This document shows, piece by piece, positions 45,131 to 57,579 of a stretch of 64,000 nucleotides of DNA. Within the stretch, counting starts at the first letter, position 1; every line of letters starts with the position of its first letter. The notes below the pieces were generated by a model. That model saw only the letters and a program-made list of their open reading frames with translations, was not told the DNA's origin and ran no database searches. The position numbers were made by a program, and so were the translations under genes. The DNA is from Alnus glutinosa (Eukaryota; Streptophyta; Magnoliopsida; Fagales; Betulaceae), in contig NC_084889.1 in assembly GCF_958979055.1 (NCBI RefSeq), positions 30,934,261 to 30,998,260 of the forward strand, given 5' to 3'.

Positions 45131-48100
45131 ATGCGGTCATCCCCTGAAAAGTTTTCCCCTAGGGTCAAAAAGGAAGAAAATGATACTCTTCAGGGACCCA
45201 TAGACGTCTCTTCTTCTCCATCCTCTTCTTCAGAGGATGGGTCTCTTGAGACAGAGGATGAAGATGGCCAATCTAATGAGAATGCCTCTAAGCAGTTGGT
45301 GCTTTATGACCCTTCAGCTAATGGTACAGGTGCAATTGAACCTGTTCCCGACCCTATTCAGTCCCACCCTCTACCATTCCGAAGATGCTTGGCTCAAAAT
45401 TCATCTTCCAGAGTTTTGCCATCTGTTGGGGCTTTCACTGTCCAGTGTGCCAAATGTTTTAAATGGAGGCTCATCCCAACAAAAGAAAAATATGAAGAAA
45501 TACGTGAACATATTCTGGAACGGCCTTTTTACTGTGAAACAGCTCGTGAGTGGCGGCCTGATATATCATGTGATGATCCGGCGGACATTTCTCAAGATGG
45601 CAGCAGGCTCTGGGCAATTGATAAGCCTAATATTGCGCAGCCTCCTCCTGGGTGGCAACGGCTTCTACGGATTAGAGGTGAAGGAAGCACCAAGTTTGCG
45701 GACATGTATGTGTTCCTTCCTATTTGATTACATCTATAATGTGTAGGTAATTTAATCTTTTACAGATTTCTCTCTTTTTTACTTGTCTCACCTTTTGTTT
45801 GGAATTTTATTTTTTGACCTTAACTCTAAAAAGTCTGCATTCCTGCTGGGGTTATATCAAGGCTCAAAGAAATTTCGACATTGTTGTGGAATTATGAGGA
45901 GAAAATCTGAATGAATTCTCTGCAATGACTTATAAGCAAATTTTCCCTGAAGGGTGCTTCTCATGTCTCACTGTACTGTTCTAGGACACTTTTTCTAAGC
46001 TGAAGAGATCTCCCCTTCCTCTCTTCTGCACCCCCTCCCTCCCCCAAACACCCAACCCACACATTTAGACGCACTCAAGCACATGTATCATTCATTATCC
46101 TTGAAGTAGCTGGAGGTTAGAAGACCCCTTTTGAATTGCTGTTTGCTTGTGATCCCTTGGATATGTTAGGTATATAGTTGTTACTAGGTATGTGGCTAGG
46201 TGCTTCATATCTGTTGGTAAATGTGATATCTGAATGTCAGAGCTGGAGTACACTGTGATTGCTTTTATAGTAATCTCTTGATGCTTAATGAAATTTGTGC
46301 GAGTCATGTAATGTTTACTGTATACAAAGTCTTCTGATTACTTCCATTGGTTGCATCATGATGTGGTAATATCTTTTCAGTCCCATTTCCGAGTTTTAAT
46401 ATGAGGATATTTGGGTCTCTTATAGATGAAAACTGGATGAGCTGCTGCTGCTCTCTTCTGTTTGATATATGAGGTTTATCATTGGACCTAATTGTAGCTT
46501 TGACTTCTGCTTTCAAATTTTATTTTATTTGCTTTCAAATTTTTTATTTTGGAGTTTGAAGTTTTAGGTAAATGTTAGATTCAATGATCAACTTCATTCT
46601 AATTTGCTGTGTCCAATTTATACAGATATTATGAAGCACCATCAGGCAAGAGACTACGCTCAATTGTGGAGATCCAAAAGTATGTTGGTACCACCCATTC
46701 AAGTTTTTTCCTGTTGCGTTACTCTTGTAAAAATATGCGTAAATGAAGAACTAAATAGCTTGTGGGTGGTCAAAGTTTCACAAGCATAATGGGCTCATTT
46801 GACGACGCTTTTTAGGGTAGCTTTTTGCTTTTTTGCTAAAAAGCAAAAGCGTTAACAAACTACTCAAAACACAAAATACTTAAAACTATTTTTATCTTTA
46901 TGTCACATCACAGCCAAAAAAAAAAGGTACCCTCTAAAAAGTTTTGTCAAATGAACCCAATGTTTTTCCCTATTTCCTTAACAGCCTTTTGTGGGGCTTT
47001 TGATTTTGCAGGTACTTGCTGGAACATCCAGAGTATACGAGAGATGGGGTAACTCTCTCACAATTTTCATTTCAAATTCCAAAGCCTTTGCAGAAAAATT
47101 ACGTGAGAAAGCGTACTCCTCTTCTGACAGCTTCACATAACACTAGACCTCTTGAACCTGGTGAAGGTATGCAGAAAAAGCTACCTACTGCTTGAAAACA
47201 AATTGAAAATCCACTTTTTATAATCAACTCTGCATTTAGCTGAAGAAGAGAAAGCCCCACCTGTTTTAAGTTGTGGCTTAATTTCATTCAATCTGGTGGG
47301 GGCAGTCTTCGCATTTAGATTTGAGGCTTTTATTAAATGTCACTCTCGAAACTATCTTTGTACACAGAGTCCCCTTATTACAAGAACTCTGAAGCTTTTT
47401 ATTCTGGTTTGTTTATTAATCGCCGTTTAATAATTAATGTAATTTATCCTCATATGGTTGTTCTAGTCTCTAAGATGGGATTCTCCTGAATATGGTATAT
47501 CGACATTCTGAAATGATTATCTTCTGATATCAAAACCACAACAGTAGAAAGATGTTTTCAAGGGTGCCAACCTATGAAAGTTGGAGACTACGTTTCTGTG
47601 AGATGAATGTTAAATGGGCAAGAAGCCAGTAGGTTTAGATGGGGTACTCTTTTTTTTTTTTTTTTTGGTAATTACCTTTTCCCCCCATGAACTACCAAAA
47701 AATGCGCGATGCCCCCATGAACTACCAACTCGACCAAAATAGAGCATTCAACTACCAAAGACAACTATTTTTCCTCCTTCCGTCAGTTAGAGGGGTTAAA
47801 AGAAACAGTCAACGGGTCATGTGCCGTTTTACATGGGGGCATGTTGGAAGATAGTGATAGTTTATGGGGGGAAAGAGGAAGATGGTGGTAGTTCATGGGG
47901 GGAAAAGAGAAAGAAAATGAGGGTAAAACGGCGTGTGACGGTCACGTGACCCGTTGAGCGTTTGTTTTAACCTCTTTGACTGACGGAAGGGGGGAAAATG
48001 GTTGTCTTTAGTAGTTGAATGCTCTATTTTGGTCGAGTTGGTAGTTCATGGGGGCATCGCGCATTTTTTGGTAGTTCATGGAGAAAAGGTAATTACCCCT

Positions 48101-48812
48101 TCTTCTTTTTTTGTCCAGGACACCCTCCACCTTGTACTTGCTATAGAAGGAGATGCCATTTGAGCTAGAGTTCATTGGCTTAGATGGGAGTGAGACTTTT
48201 TTGGCAAAGGGTTTTTCTAATGCTTCCAAGTCATGTTCTTATGTTTTTTTATTTGTCATATTTACCCTTTATCCTTTTATGTTCTTTCAGTGGGTTTTAT
48301 TTAAGGTCTCCTTACTATGGATGACTATTTCATTTTACCAGCCTCCGATATTTCATTTCTATTACAGTTCCTCTTTTGTCAATATTTCTTTAATCTTTTT
48401 TTTCCTTTTTCTGTGTGGGATGCAAATGATTCTTTAGAGAACTGGATCAGCAAAAGGCAGCATAGGAATAAGTGGAAAACCTTTTATCTTTCTCCATTAC
48501 CTTAATGATGGCATCTTTTGCTGCATGGAGAAAACATCCATTACCTTAATGATGACATCTTTGCTGCATGGAGAAAACATAATAGTGCCAAACTAATAAC
48601 AATTCCCTTCTTTTTTGTTTTTTTATTCTTTTGCAGCAGCGAGTCCCCTGGCATGGGCAGGTCCAGATGACTGTCCAGACTTGCAGCTTAATAGGCCAGG
48701 GCTGCTTCCTTGCCTTGAGGCCCCTGTTTTTGATCATGTTGATCGACCTGCAAAGAAGCAAGCTACAGCTGCCACAAAGGAGATGTACAGTAGTAAGCCA
48801 AACCATAATTAG
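45131..48812 (+). CDS. MBD2: MBD2-like protein: CW zinc finger plus methyl-CpG-binding domain
   Basis: Four coding exons: 45131-45705, 46626-46679, 47012-47166 and 48637-48812, all with GT-AG introns and phases that fit, giving 319 residues. The N-terminus is acidic and Ser-rich (residues 15-50). A CW domain follows with Cys106, Cys109, Trp112, Cys135 and Cys147, then an MBD (about 163-240; DKPNIAQPPPGWQRLLRIRG, crossing two splice sites). The C-terminal PLAW..PDD segment matches plant MBD2. CW domains read methylated H3K4 and MBDs contact methylated DNA, although plant MBD2-type members bind methyl-CpG weakly; the protein should act in the nucleus on chromatin. The first coding exon opens 19 bases after an acceptor (CAG, 45109-45111), so an upstream non-coding exon exists. 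Confidence 0.88.
46791..46958. mobile_element. MITE in MBD2 intron 2
   Basis: Ends GGGCTCATTTGACGACGC and TTTTGTCAAATGAACCC are inverted, flanked by AAT on both sides. The interior includes GCTTTTTTGCTAAAAAGC. Confidence 0.65.
47667..48097. mobile_element. Long-TIR foldback MITE in MBD2 intron 3
   Basis: Arms of nearly 200 bases are inverted copies: GGTAATTACC, then CATGAACTACCAAAAAATGC and CGCGATGCCCCCATGAACTA on the left, complemented on the right. The two ends are the palindrome GGTAATTACC. No convincing target duplication is visible next to the T-run on the left. Confidence 0.8.
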
Positions 48813-49064
48813 TGACAATTCATGTTGTATCTCATCTTAGTTTGCTCCACATTACTGGATTCTGTTTCCAGAGAAAAAAATGGGGAATTTTGGTGTGAAA
48901 GATGAAATAGAACAGTTCAGGTTGGGGTTTAAGGTATTGTAAGCTTGGTTTCTGGGACTGTGTGAAGAACCCATATAAGAGAAAATATATGGTTTTTTGA
49001 CACTATGTACTGTATCCAAGATCAACTGATTTTACACTTATGTACATGCATGACTTCCTAATTC

Positions 49065-50640
49065 AAGTGTGTGCATTTGCACGTCTGCTGATTCAGGTGA
49101 GTTTTGAATTTTCTCTTATTTGTTTCTGTTAGAGGATTACTATGCCTGTTTACGGTCCGTTGATGATGAAGTGTTTAGTTGTTAATGAAGGAAATTATTG
49201 AATTGCTTAGCAGTAAGAATAATGCTACTTAGTATATTATTATTTGAGTAACAAACAACTTGATAATGTAGCAATGAAAATCAGTCCTTGAATCAGCACT
49301 TGTTAAAAAAAAAAAAAAAATCAAGGGTTGATTTTACTGCTATGGTATCCCAATTGTATAATAGTCATATAACAATTTACTAAATAGCATTACTCAAGTC
49401 AAAGAAAAGAATGTAGGATCTTCTTATGGCCTATTTGGATACTTTACGCAAGAGGGATATTAATATATTATTGTGATGGAGAGCTGTAAAACTTGTGGAG
49501 AGTCCATCGATTATTTGTTCCTACATTGTGAGGTTGCTACAAAGTTGTGGAGCGCATTGTTGTAGCTGTTTGGTGTTGTGTGGGTTATGTCTCGAACGGT
49601 GAGTGAGTTGTTGGGGAGTTGGAGGGGGCAAATGGGCAACCGTTTGTTAGTGCAAATTTGGAAAATGGTTCTATTGTGTTTGATGTAGTGTCTATGAGAA
49701 GAACGGAATGCACACCATTTTGAAGATTGTGAGATTGGTTTGCTCAATTTGAAAAAAATAGTGCTGCAAACCTAGTTCACATGGAGAGTGACGTTGACTA
49801 CTTTGTCTAAATGTACTTTTTCTAATTTTTTAGATTTTTGCTTTTTCTCTATGAATTAGGGGTATTCTGTATACAGTCCCTTATTTCGAAATATACATTA
49901 CTTATAAAAAAGATGATCTTCTTATGGCCTTGGGTAAAAAGTCAAGTCGGTCGTGAGGACACGAAAAATAGAACTGTATATAGCAAACGACCAAGTAAGA
50001 TTCAAGCCACAAGAACATGTCCAACTTTCCTCCGTTCACCTCCAATGAAACAGAGCCTTTGGAACCTCCTAGACTCAAAAATTAAAGATTCAGTTATGCT
50101 GCTTCTGCACTCAATATATATATAATTTTTTTTTTTCCCAATAATTCCAAGTCTTCAAGATATTTGATTAGCCTTTGCATTCAGGAGCAAAATAGATATC
50201 ATTTCCCTGTCTATATACCAAAATCCATTCATATTTAGTTTGCATTGATGTTGCTGTTTTGGAATATATGCCAAAATCCATTTGTCTATACTACACATTA
50301 CAGACTACTATGGAAGTGAGCAAAGGATCAGAAGCGCCAGTAATAACAGCACCCTTGCTTCTAACATCCAGCAGATAATCCAAAGCTTTCTCCGTAATAA
50401 CCTCACCAGGGATCAGAACTGGTATTCCTGGTGGATATGGACATATGAGCTCCCCACAAACTTCCCCGAGGCACTCTGCTATACTCACCTTCTTTTTACT
50501 AGCAAAAAAGGCATCCCTGGGAATCAAGCTCATTTTTACGTCCGCAAAGGGTGTACAACCACTATGCAGCACCCTCCCTTTATCTCCATGAACTGGTGCA
50601 TGAGTTCCTGTTAGATGTTTAATTCCTAATACAAGCCTCT
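49065..50640. repeat. Segmental duplication, copy 1 (matches 61648-64000)
   Basis: From ATTCAAGTGTGTGCATTTGC onward the sequence matches the plus strand at 61648-64000 in the same orientation, through an L1 scrap and the last part of the decarboxylase gene. The copies differ by substitutions, a 915-bp insertion and a deletion of roughly 170 bases in copy 2. The true right end of the match is outside what can be seen, because copy 2 reaches the window edge. Confidence 0.9.
49433..49914 (+). mobile_element. L1 3'-end insertion with 16-bp target duplication
   Basis: GATCTTCTTATGGCCT flanks the element exactly at 49417-49432 and 49915-49930. The plus strand encodes zf-RVT remnants (CGESIDYLFLHCE, VVWVMSRTVSELLGSW, EERNAHHFED) and ends ACTTATAAAAAAGAT. 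It is a severely 5'-truncated L1. The same insertion is present in the segmental copy at about 62010-63260. Confidence 0.85.
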
Positions 50641-53600
50641 GAATATGATCTCTACTAGTTCCAAGGTTTATTGCAAAAGTAATAGATCGAGTCCCAACAA
50701 GTTCACAAATGATCCCATGATCACTACATAACATCTCATCTGCTTCATAACCAGACAAGCCAAGCTGCCAAAAACCAATAGTGAGTCGCAAAGGATCAAT
50801 GGCAGGAAAGTTAGAAAAGCTTGCAAGGTCAAGCACTGAAATGCCTGGTATTTCTTTGATCAAATATTTTGCTTCAAAGGCCAATTCCATTGCTTTGATG
50901 AATATAGTGTCTGGGTTTTCACTTAATTGAGCTCTAGCAGCATCTAACGATGCTAAAAGCAAATAACTAGGGCTACTGCTTTGAAGAGTTTGGAGACATC
51001 TATGGATTCTTTCGCTATCTACAATATTCCCCGACATGTGTAGCATCGATGACTGCGTAAGAGAGCATAGGACTTTATGAGTAGACTGTACAGCCAGATC
51101 AGCTCCTTGCTGGAGGGCTGAATTAGGCAGCTGGGGATGAAATCCTAGATGTGCCCCATGAGCCTCATCCACAATCAAAGGAATTCCATGAGAATGACAG
51201 AGCTCGGAAATCTCCGTCAAGTTGCTGCATATACCATGATAAGTAGGGGAAGTGATGAAAACTGCAGCTGCCTTTCGACCTTCCATCTCTAATTCCTTGA
51301 TTGCTTGCTCTACCTGTAAAAATGACCATCTTGATTCATAATATATAGTTTGAGTAGAAAAAAAGGCTGTTAAAATGAAAGAGACAAAGAAAAGGTCATC
51401 ATGATGATCTTTTTTTCTCTCTTTAAATTAAACATTTTAGAATTACATCATCTTGATCATTTTAACTTTTTTATCCAAAGGTTACACTGGAATTCCAATT
51501 CTTATCAGCAATAAACTTCCTTTAAAGGTGAAAAGACAATACATGTTAACAATGCTTTGAACATGGACCCAAGTATTATAAACTTGCCTGGGATGAAGTC
51601 GCGCCACCAGCAATGTCCCAGGCAAAATCATACTGAGGAATGATGTACTTAGGTTGTGCACCTGATAATACCATGGCAGATATAGCTGATATATGGGAAT
51701 TCCGAGGAAGAATTAGAGATTCTCCCGGAGAACAAGTTGCCATTATTGCTGCTTGGACTCCACAAGTGGTACCTCCAACAAGAAACCATGTCTCTGATGA
51801 TCCAAAGAGTTTGGCTGCTTGTCTTTGTGCATCTAAAATAGGCCCCTCTGGAGAAAAGAGATTATCAAGCTCCGGAAGCTCAGGCAAATCATGAACAAAT
51901 GGTCTTAAACCAATTAGCTGAGTTAATGAAGATGGAGCAGCGCGTCCTCTGTTATGCCCAGGGAAGTGAAAACTGGCAACACTTTGTTCGGCGGAAGCTT
52001 TCAATGCACTAACCAAAGGAGGCGGGCTATCTTGCTGGGATATTGGAGAGTGGGAAATTAGAAGATCATCCTTTGAGACGAACTTGTTGTGCACTATAAT
52101 AGTGCCATTGTCTTGCTTATTCCCTGGCTTTATAACGCTACTTTCCTGCATGACATTATCAAGAAGAGATTGAGGCATTATGATACATAAACAGCAAGTG
52201 GTCAAGCAACTTCTAAACCCATTAGATGGCAATGTATTCTTTTATCGGTTCACTTTTAATGAAACTCCTCAAGTTCTGATAGTTTTTCAAAGCTCAAATA
52301 TAACAGAACCATCATTCCTGAACCTTTTGATCCTTCAAACAGAGGAATTGAATTGTAAGACTTTTTTTTTTCTACTGATTTTTCTTTCCCCCTCTTCCCT
52401 CTGCAATAACAATTAAATATTGATTACTATTTTTTTTTTGATAAGTAATTAAATATTGATTATTGATTACTATTAACAGAGGGAATCTATAGATTTTTCA
52501 ACATAAGATGCTGCTTTGGCCTCAAGCCTACATCACCTGTACAATTTCTGTAAAAAGTAAAATATAACCTGGATGTGTATGATTTAGAAAAAAAAAAAAA
52601 AAAAGTCCTCTTGTAATCCCACAAGTTTTGTACCTTAAAACTTATTCTTAGATAATGTTTTCAAAAGTATCTCATTATAATGCTAGACAGATATTACATG
52701 TTAATTTAGACCTTCAATTAAACATGCACAAATTTTTTATGGTGACAATTTTGGATGGATAAATGAGCTATAAAATATTTGATGCTCACCCATTGGGATA
52801 TTAACCAAAACTTATGATCCAAAAAGCTATTCAGGGCCTCTTTTCTTGTACCATGCAAATTGAAGGACCCATTTTCATTTTACATGTGCTGAAGGTACAA
52901 ATCCGCCATCTTGAATGTAACATCCAAAAAAGTTGGAGCCATTATCATAAATTGTGATGTAAGATCAATATATGGTTGCCATCCTCTTGAATGCTTCGAT
53001 CGTAAGCATAGCAGAAGAAATGAAAACAACATTCAAATTTCCAAGGTACACAACATAGGCCAAAATCATTCAAACGTTAATCTATAGATTCATAACAGCC
53101 ACTAAAATGTTACACAAAAAGATGGGAAAAAAAAAAAAAAAAAAAACAGAAACAAACATTAATTACTATGCATTATGCAACACAAGCACAAAAGTAAGTG
53201 GGGTGAATCAAAGAGAAACTGAGAAAAGAGTATAAAGTAATTGAAGCAAACACAAACAAACAAGACAACGAATAGAAGAGCAGAATTCCATAAAATTTCA
53301 GACCATTAAAATAAAAAAATAAAAGGAATTGGACATTAAAAGTACATTAGACAATAAGCAGAAAGTTCAATTTGGATGACCCTTATTTTATCATTACTTA
53401 TACAGGAAAAGAAAAAAGGGTATTAAAGACCTTCCTTTCATCCGTTTTCTCAGCAGCCAAACAAGCATTACTATGAAAGCAGTTGTCTTGAAAGTTGAAA
53501 GGAAAAGTAACCAACCCACCTCAGAATGACAAACTCTTGATCTTCTAAAAGTTCCCAAACTCCGGTTATTAGAAAAACCCAAGTGAAAACTCTGCACCAA

Positions 53601-53714
53601 ACACGCAAAGAAAGGAAAATATAAACAAGAGAGACTCAATATCGTAATGCATACGAGAGAGAGAGAGAGAGAGAGAGTTACATGGTCCAACGAGGTTGAG
53701 GAACACGAAAGCAT
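50291..53714 (-). CDS. Orn/Lys/Arg decarboxylase-like PLP enzyme
   Basis: Three exons: 53714-53520 (tentative), 52145-51588 and 51313-50291, giving 591 residues. Exon 2 holds FHFPGHNRGRAAP and the PLP-phosphate segment WFLVGGTTCG; exon 3 holds DEAHGAH (Asp300, His303) and STHK with the PLP Lys331. This is the bacterial-type fold-I (group III) decarboxylase family, found as one or a few genes in many plants; which amino acid is used is not known. Intron 2 (51314-51587) has a GC donor (CAG|GCAAGT) and AG acceptor, and the join keeps frame (..SSQ|VEQAIKE). The N-terminal exon is Ser-rich and Arg-containing, fitting a plastid transit peptide, but rests only on splice signals and phase. If it is wrong the protein starts in or near exon 2 (Met at 52176). 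Confidence 0.82.
51314..51587 (-). other. GC-AG intron of the decarboxylase gene
   Basis: On the minus strand the donor reads CAG|GCAAGT and the acceptor TTTTTACAG|GTAGAG. No GT near the donor restores the frame, and the flanking sequence (CAG|GCAAGT) is the strong consensus that compensates for C at +2 in known GC-AG introns. Confidence 0.8.
53655..53679. repeat. (GA)n microsatellite
   Basis: A GA run overlapping the tentative first exon of the decarboxylase gene; on the minus strand it would encode LSLSLSL. A second GA run lies at 53764-53782. Confidence 0.9.
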
Positions 53715-53931
53715 TGTATTTGAAGTAATCGTCAGTGACTCATTGGTTTGCAGATTTTACTGGAGAGAGAGAGAGAGAGAGAGGAATTATCCTGGTACTG
53801 CCACTGCTGTCCAAACGGCCGGACGGTGCATTTAGTTGTGAAATTATGCAGAAAAAAAAATGGAACAATTTTCTTTTAAAAAAACAAATATATTAGATGA
53901 ATAATTGGGAACCGTAAAATGTAATATGAGA

Positions 53932-54341
53932 GCTACTAAACCTACACCCACTTTTTACACCCTAACGTGGCAACACCTACACCACATAGAGGCACGGACC
54001 ACACAGCCGGCCGTGGAAGGAGAAGTCGAAAACCACGCGTTCGGCCGAAACCTAAGCATTGCTGGCCAACCCGACCGTCCCGTGGTCGAAACCCAAGCTT
54101 CACCGGCCGTCCCGAGTGTCTCTGCCTCCCTCCGCACACCAGAAACCCCCGCACGCCTTCGTTCCCGACCCTCTGCAACGCTTGAACTCGGCCATCTTCC
54201 TTTCCCAACCCTCCGCGCCGTTGGACCGAACGTTGCCGATTTCGAACGGTGGCAGTAACAGAGAGGGGAAAAAAAATGTGATGTAAGTATTGCCACGTGA
54301 AGGTATAAAAAGTGGGTGTAAGTGTAGTATTTTCCATGTAG
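53932..54341. mobile_element. TIR element of about 0.4 kb with GC-rich core
   Basis: The left end TACACCCACTTTTTACACCC pairs with the right end GTATAAAAAGTGGGTGTAAG, and CACGTTAGGG-like segments (AACGTGGCAACACCTACAC / GTAAGTATTGCCACGTG) continue the arms. The core is GC-rich and gives overlapping open frames on both strands with no domain. Confidence 0.7.
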
Positions 54342-54446
54342 AGTATTGTGACGCTTATGAAAAAAAAAAAATTGAAACTCCAAAAATGATGTTTTGAAAA
54401 CCTATAACCAATTAAAACATGAAGAAATCACAATGAAACTTATTTT

Positions 54447-54917
54447 GTGATAACTTCATCAAAGAGTATCGAATTATACGTCTTTTTGAGATAAACGTAT
54501 TGAACTAGCAAACATTTCAAAATAGGGTATCCAAGTTTCCAAATGTTTCACTTAAGGGTACTCCATTAGGATGTGCTGTTAAATCCTGCAAAAATTTTCA
54601 AAATACTCATGTGTTTATTTTTATTTTTTTTTTAAAAAAAATATATAATTTTTCAAAGATTTAGGCATGTGTATTTTTGCAAATTTCGTTAAATTCTGAT
54701 CAACACCTAGATCCTAGCATTTTTTTTTTTTTTTTTTTTTCCTAAAAAAAAATAGGGGTAGTTTAGGTACTCCGTTAGGATTTAACAGCAAATCCTAACG
54801 GAATACCTTTAAATGAGACATTTGAAAACTTGGATACTCCAGTTTAAGACGTTTGCTAGTTCAGTACACTTATCTCAAAACAACGTATAATTCGATGCTC
54901 TTTTGTGAAGTTATCCC
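54447..54917. mobile_element. Mutator-type MITE with 10-bp target duplication
   Basis: AACTTATTTT flanks both sides (54437-54446, 54918-54927). Arms of about 150 bases start GTGATAACTTCATCAAAGAG and end CTCTTTTGTGAAGTTATCCC. 471 bp, no coding capacity. Confidence 0.85.
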
Positions 54918-54987
54918 AACTTATTTTTTTTTTTTTTATTATTCAAAAACAGTTTTTTTGTAGTATTTATCCATTTAGAATTAACAT

Positions 54988-55709
54988 TGTTGGGAATAAT
55001 CACACTCAAATTGGCCCATCCTTAGAATAATGAGCCTTCGGGTCAGTATCGGCGCAAGAAGGAGAAATAGCAGAACTCCCGAGAAAGTCCTATCCCAAAA
55101 GGTATATACTAAGCAGCCAAAAAAGCAGGACTCCTGGGATAATCCTATTCCAGAAGATAGACATTAGGTAGCTATTCTCAAGAATATAGGACATGAGGTA
55201 TAATCAAATTGGGTCTCGGGAATGCAGACATCCCGGGACCAAGATTCAACTTAGCCAGCCAAGGCTCGGGATAAGAATGTTTTGGGAACTCATGTATCAA
55301 CCGCATCCCAGGAAATCCAGATTAGTCACAGGAAATTCGGATTAGAATCCCACAAACTAAGATAGACGTTACAATTCAGATCTCTTGAGATCGTGCCCCA
55401 TCCCTAAAAATCCGGGTTATAAGCTTATCTCAAATTCATTTCCAAAGATCTCGCTCAGAAGTTGATAAGGAAACTCTAGCAATAAGGGTGCAGATCATTC
55501 AACCTATAAATAGGCATAAACCCCAGGTATAAACTGAGACTGAATCTTTCGAATTAAGCAGACGATTATTCCAAGAAGCTAACTTAGGCATCGGAGCGAG
55601 ACCCCCGGAAAGGGTCTCTGAGGTTTACTTGTTTTGCAGGATTCTTGGAAAGAGTGAAGAGCTTAGAAGCACAAGCCATGTTCACACCATACCAGAAACT
55701 GTACTAACA
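54988..55709 (+). repeat. TR-GAG 5' LTR
   Basis: 722 bp, with CCTATAAATAGGC at about 55503 as a likely promoter TATA. It differs from the 3' LTR at many positions and in length, so the insertion is older than the copia element. Confidence 0.88.
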
Positions 55710-55770
55710 ATTTGTCGCCTTCTGTGGGAAAGATATTTGTTCTCGTACATATACACATGGATAAATCGCA

Positions 55771-57170
55771 ATGCTAATGAACACAAGCTCTGAAAGCCAA
55801 GCCAACTGGCAAAGGAGATCAAAGCCGGAGCAGATTCTCCAGCCCAACCCGAATCCAGGGATTCAAAATAATCCACTACCTCCAATGTTCCCTCCCCCGG
55901 GAGGTGGAGATCAGGATCGCAAAGCGGCACTAGAAGCTCGGATGGAAGCTTTGACATAGCAGAAAGAATAGTTATTGCTAAGGATTTAAGAACAATCCCA
56001 ACCCAAGGTGAATCAGAATGAGCATTAAGAAGAATAGTAGAACAACCGAACTAACGTCCGTGATCTTCGGGAAGATGATCACCAGGAGGATAATTTTTTT
56101 GAAAATCACCCCCAAGAATTAAGGAACGAAAGGGCCAACCGTCACGGATACCGATGGGAAGATGCGGAAGATCTCAGCAGAATTGTTGCGGAGCTGGAGA
56201 GAAGATGTACGAATATGGAGAAGGGAAGGAAGGATAACAATAAGTCCATAGTTGTGGACAGGCTCTTGTCGGGTATCCACTCACCCTTCACCAGATGGGT
56301 AGTAGATTTTAGACTACCCGAGAAGTTCAAGGTCCCTCAAATCATGAGTTACGATGGAGATGGAGATCCTCTTGACCACTTGGAGAATTTTCGAGCTCAC
56401 CTAGACCTTCACAAGACATCCGATGAAGTTGCATGTCGGGCCTTCCCTCTGACTCTCTCAAGGAATGCCCAGGACTGGTTCAGAAGACCTCCTCCCAACT
56501 TTGTTAACACATTCAAAGAGTTAAGCAAGACATTCTTGATGGGATTCCTGGCTTTCCGGACACGAAAGAAGCTATCCGGATATTTGTAAGATTGCACCAG
56601 CGAAACTCTTAAGGAGTTTGTGACCTGGTGACTGGTTCAATCGGGAGAAGATGGCAGTTGAAGAGCCTACCGAGGACATGGTTTATGCCACCCTTTATGA
56701 GGGCATTTCATCTGAGGAGCCTCTGACGAAGAAGTTGACCCGGAAGCAACTGAGCACCTTGCAAGGACCGATAGATAAAGTAGAGGAATACATTAGTCAA
56801 GAAGAAACGTTGAAGGCTATGGCCAGTTCATGACCATCCCGAGATAGGTCTCCGGAAAGAAAAAGAAAAGAATCCAGAAAGGTTGACAGGGAAGATCAAA
56901 CGCCGGTAAAGAAATTCAAAGATTACAACTTTACACCTCTGAATGCCGAAATATCAGAAGTCCTCATGGAAATCAGGAGAGACCCAGAGTTTTGCCGACC
57001 CCCAAAAATACCAGGTAACCCTCATCAGATGAATGAAGGTAAATATTGTGATTTCCATGAACAAACAGGACATCGCACCGAGGGGTGCATAACCATGAGT
57101 TTGTTGAAAGAGGAGCTCATAAAGAATGACAAGCTAATCTAATTCTTAGGAGCAAAGGATTTAGCCCGAA
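55771..57170 (+). pseudogene. TR-GAG gag protein (broken)
   Basis: Open pieces at 55771-55959, 56215-56589 and 56651-56833 belong to one gag frame set, with stops between. The middle piece is a Retrotrans_gag domain (SYDGDGDPLDHLENFRAHLD, AFPLTLSRNAQDWF). Further on is a zinc knuckle-like YCDFHEQTGHRTEGC at about 57046-57090, typical of plant gypsy elements of the TAT/Athila kind. Particles would have to be completed by proteins from an autonomous relative. Confidence 0.8.
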
Positions 57171-57579
57171 AATAACTGACCCCAAAATCACCGAGACTAC
57201 TAGCCCCGAGGCCAGCAGCCACATGATTATTATCCCCAAGACCGTCAGCGAGAAGAGAAGGATTAGGAGAATGATCCCCAGGAGGATGAGAAAAGAAGGG
57301 AAGACCAGAGAAGCAGGAGCCCGCGGCGTGGAGAGCCAAGACCACAATAGGTTATAGCCGAGATCAAGTAGTCAGGTTGTAAGGCTAGTCAGGAGTCCTG
57401 GACAAGACTCTTATTACTTTAAGTTATGTTTCAAAGAACAATGTTATTATTTCAGGTATAGTAAAGACAAGAAAGATTCCCAAATTTTGGGAATAAGTAT
57501 TTTTCAGAATAAAAGAATAAAGCTGACTTAAGCATCGGAGCGTTCTCGGTCTAGAGACCGAGAACCCATTGATGTCACT

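Noticed and set aside
53905-54383. Four overlapping open frames in both directions near the decarboxylase gene
   Set aside because: They lie within an inverted-repeat element and share no domain. A GC-rich core in AT-rich DNA gives such frames by chance.
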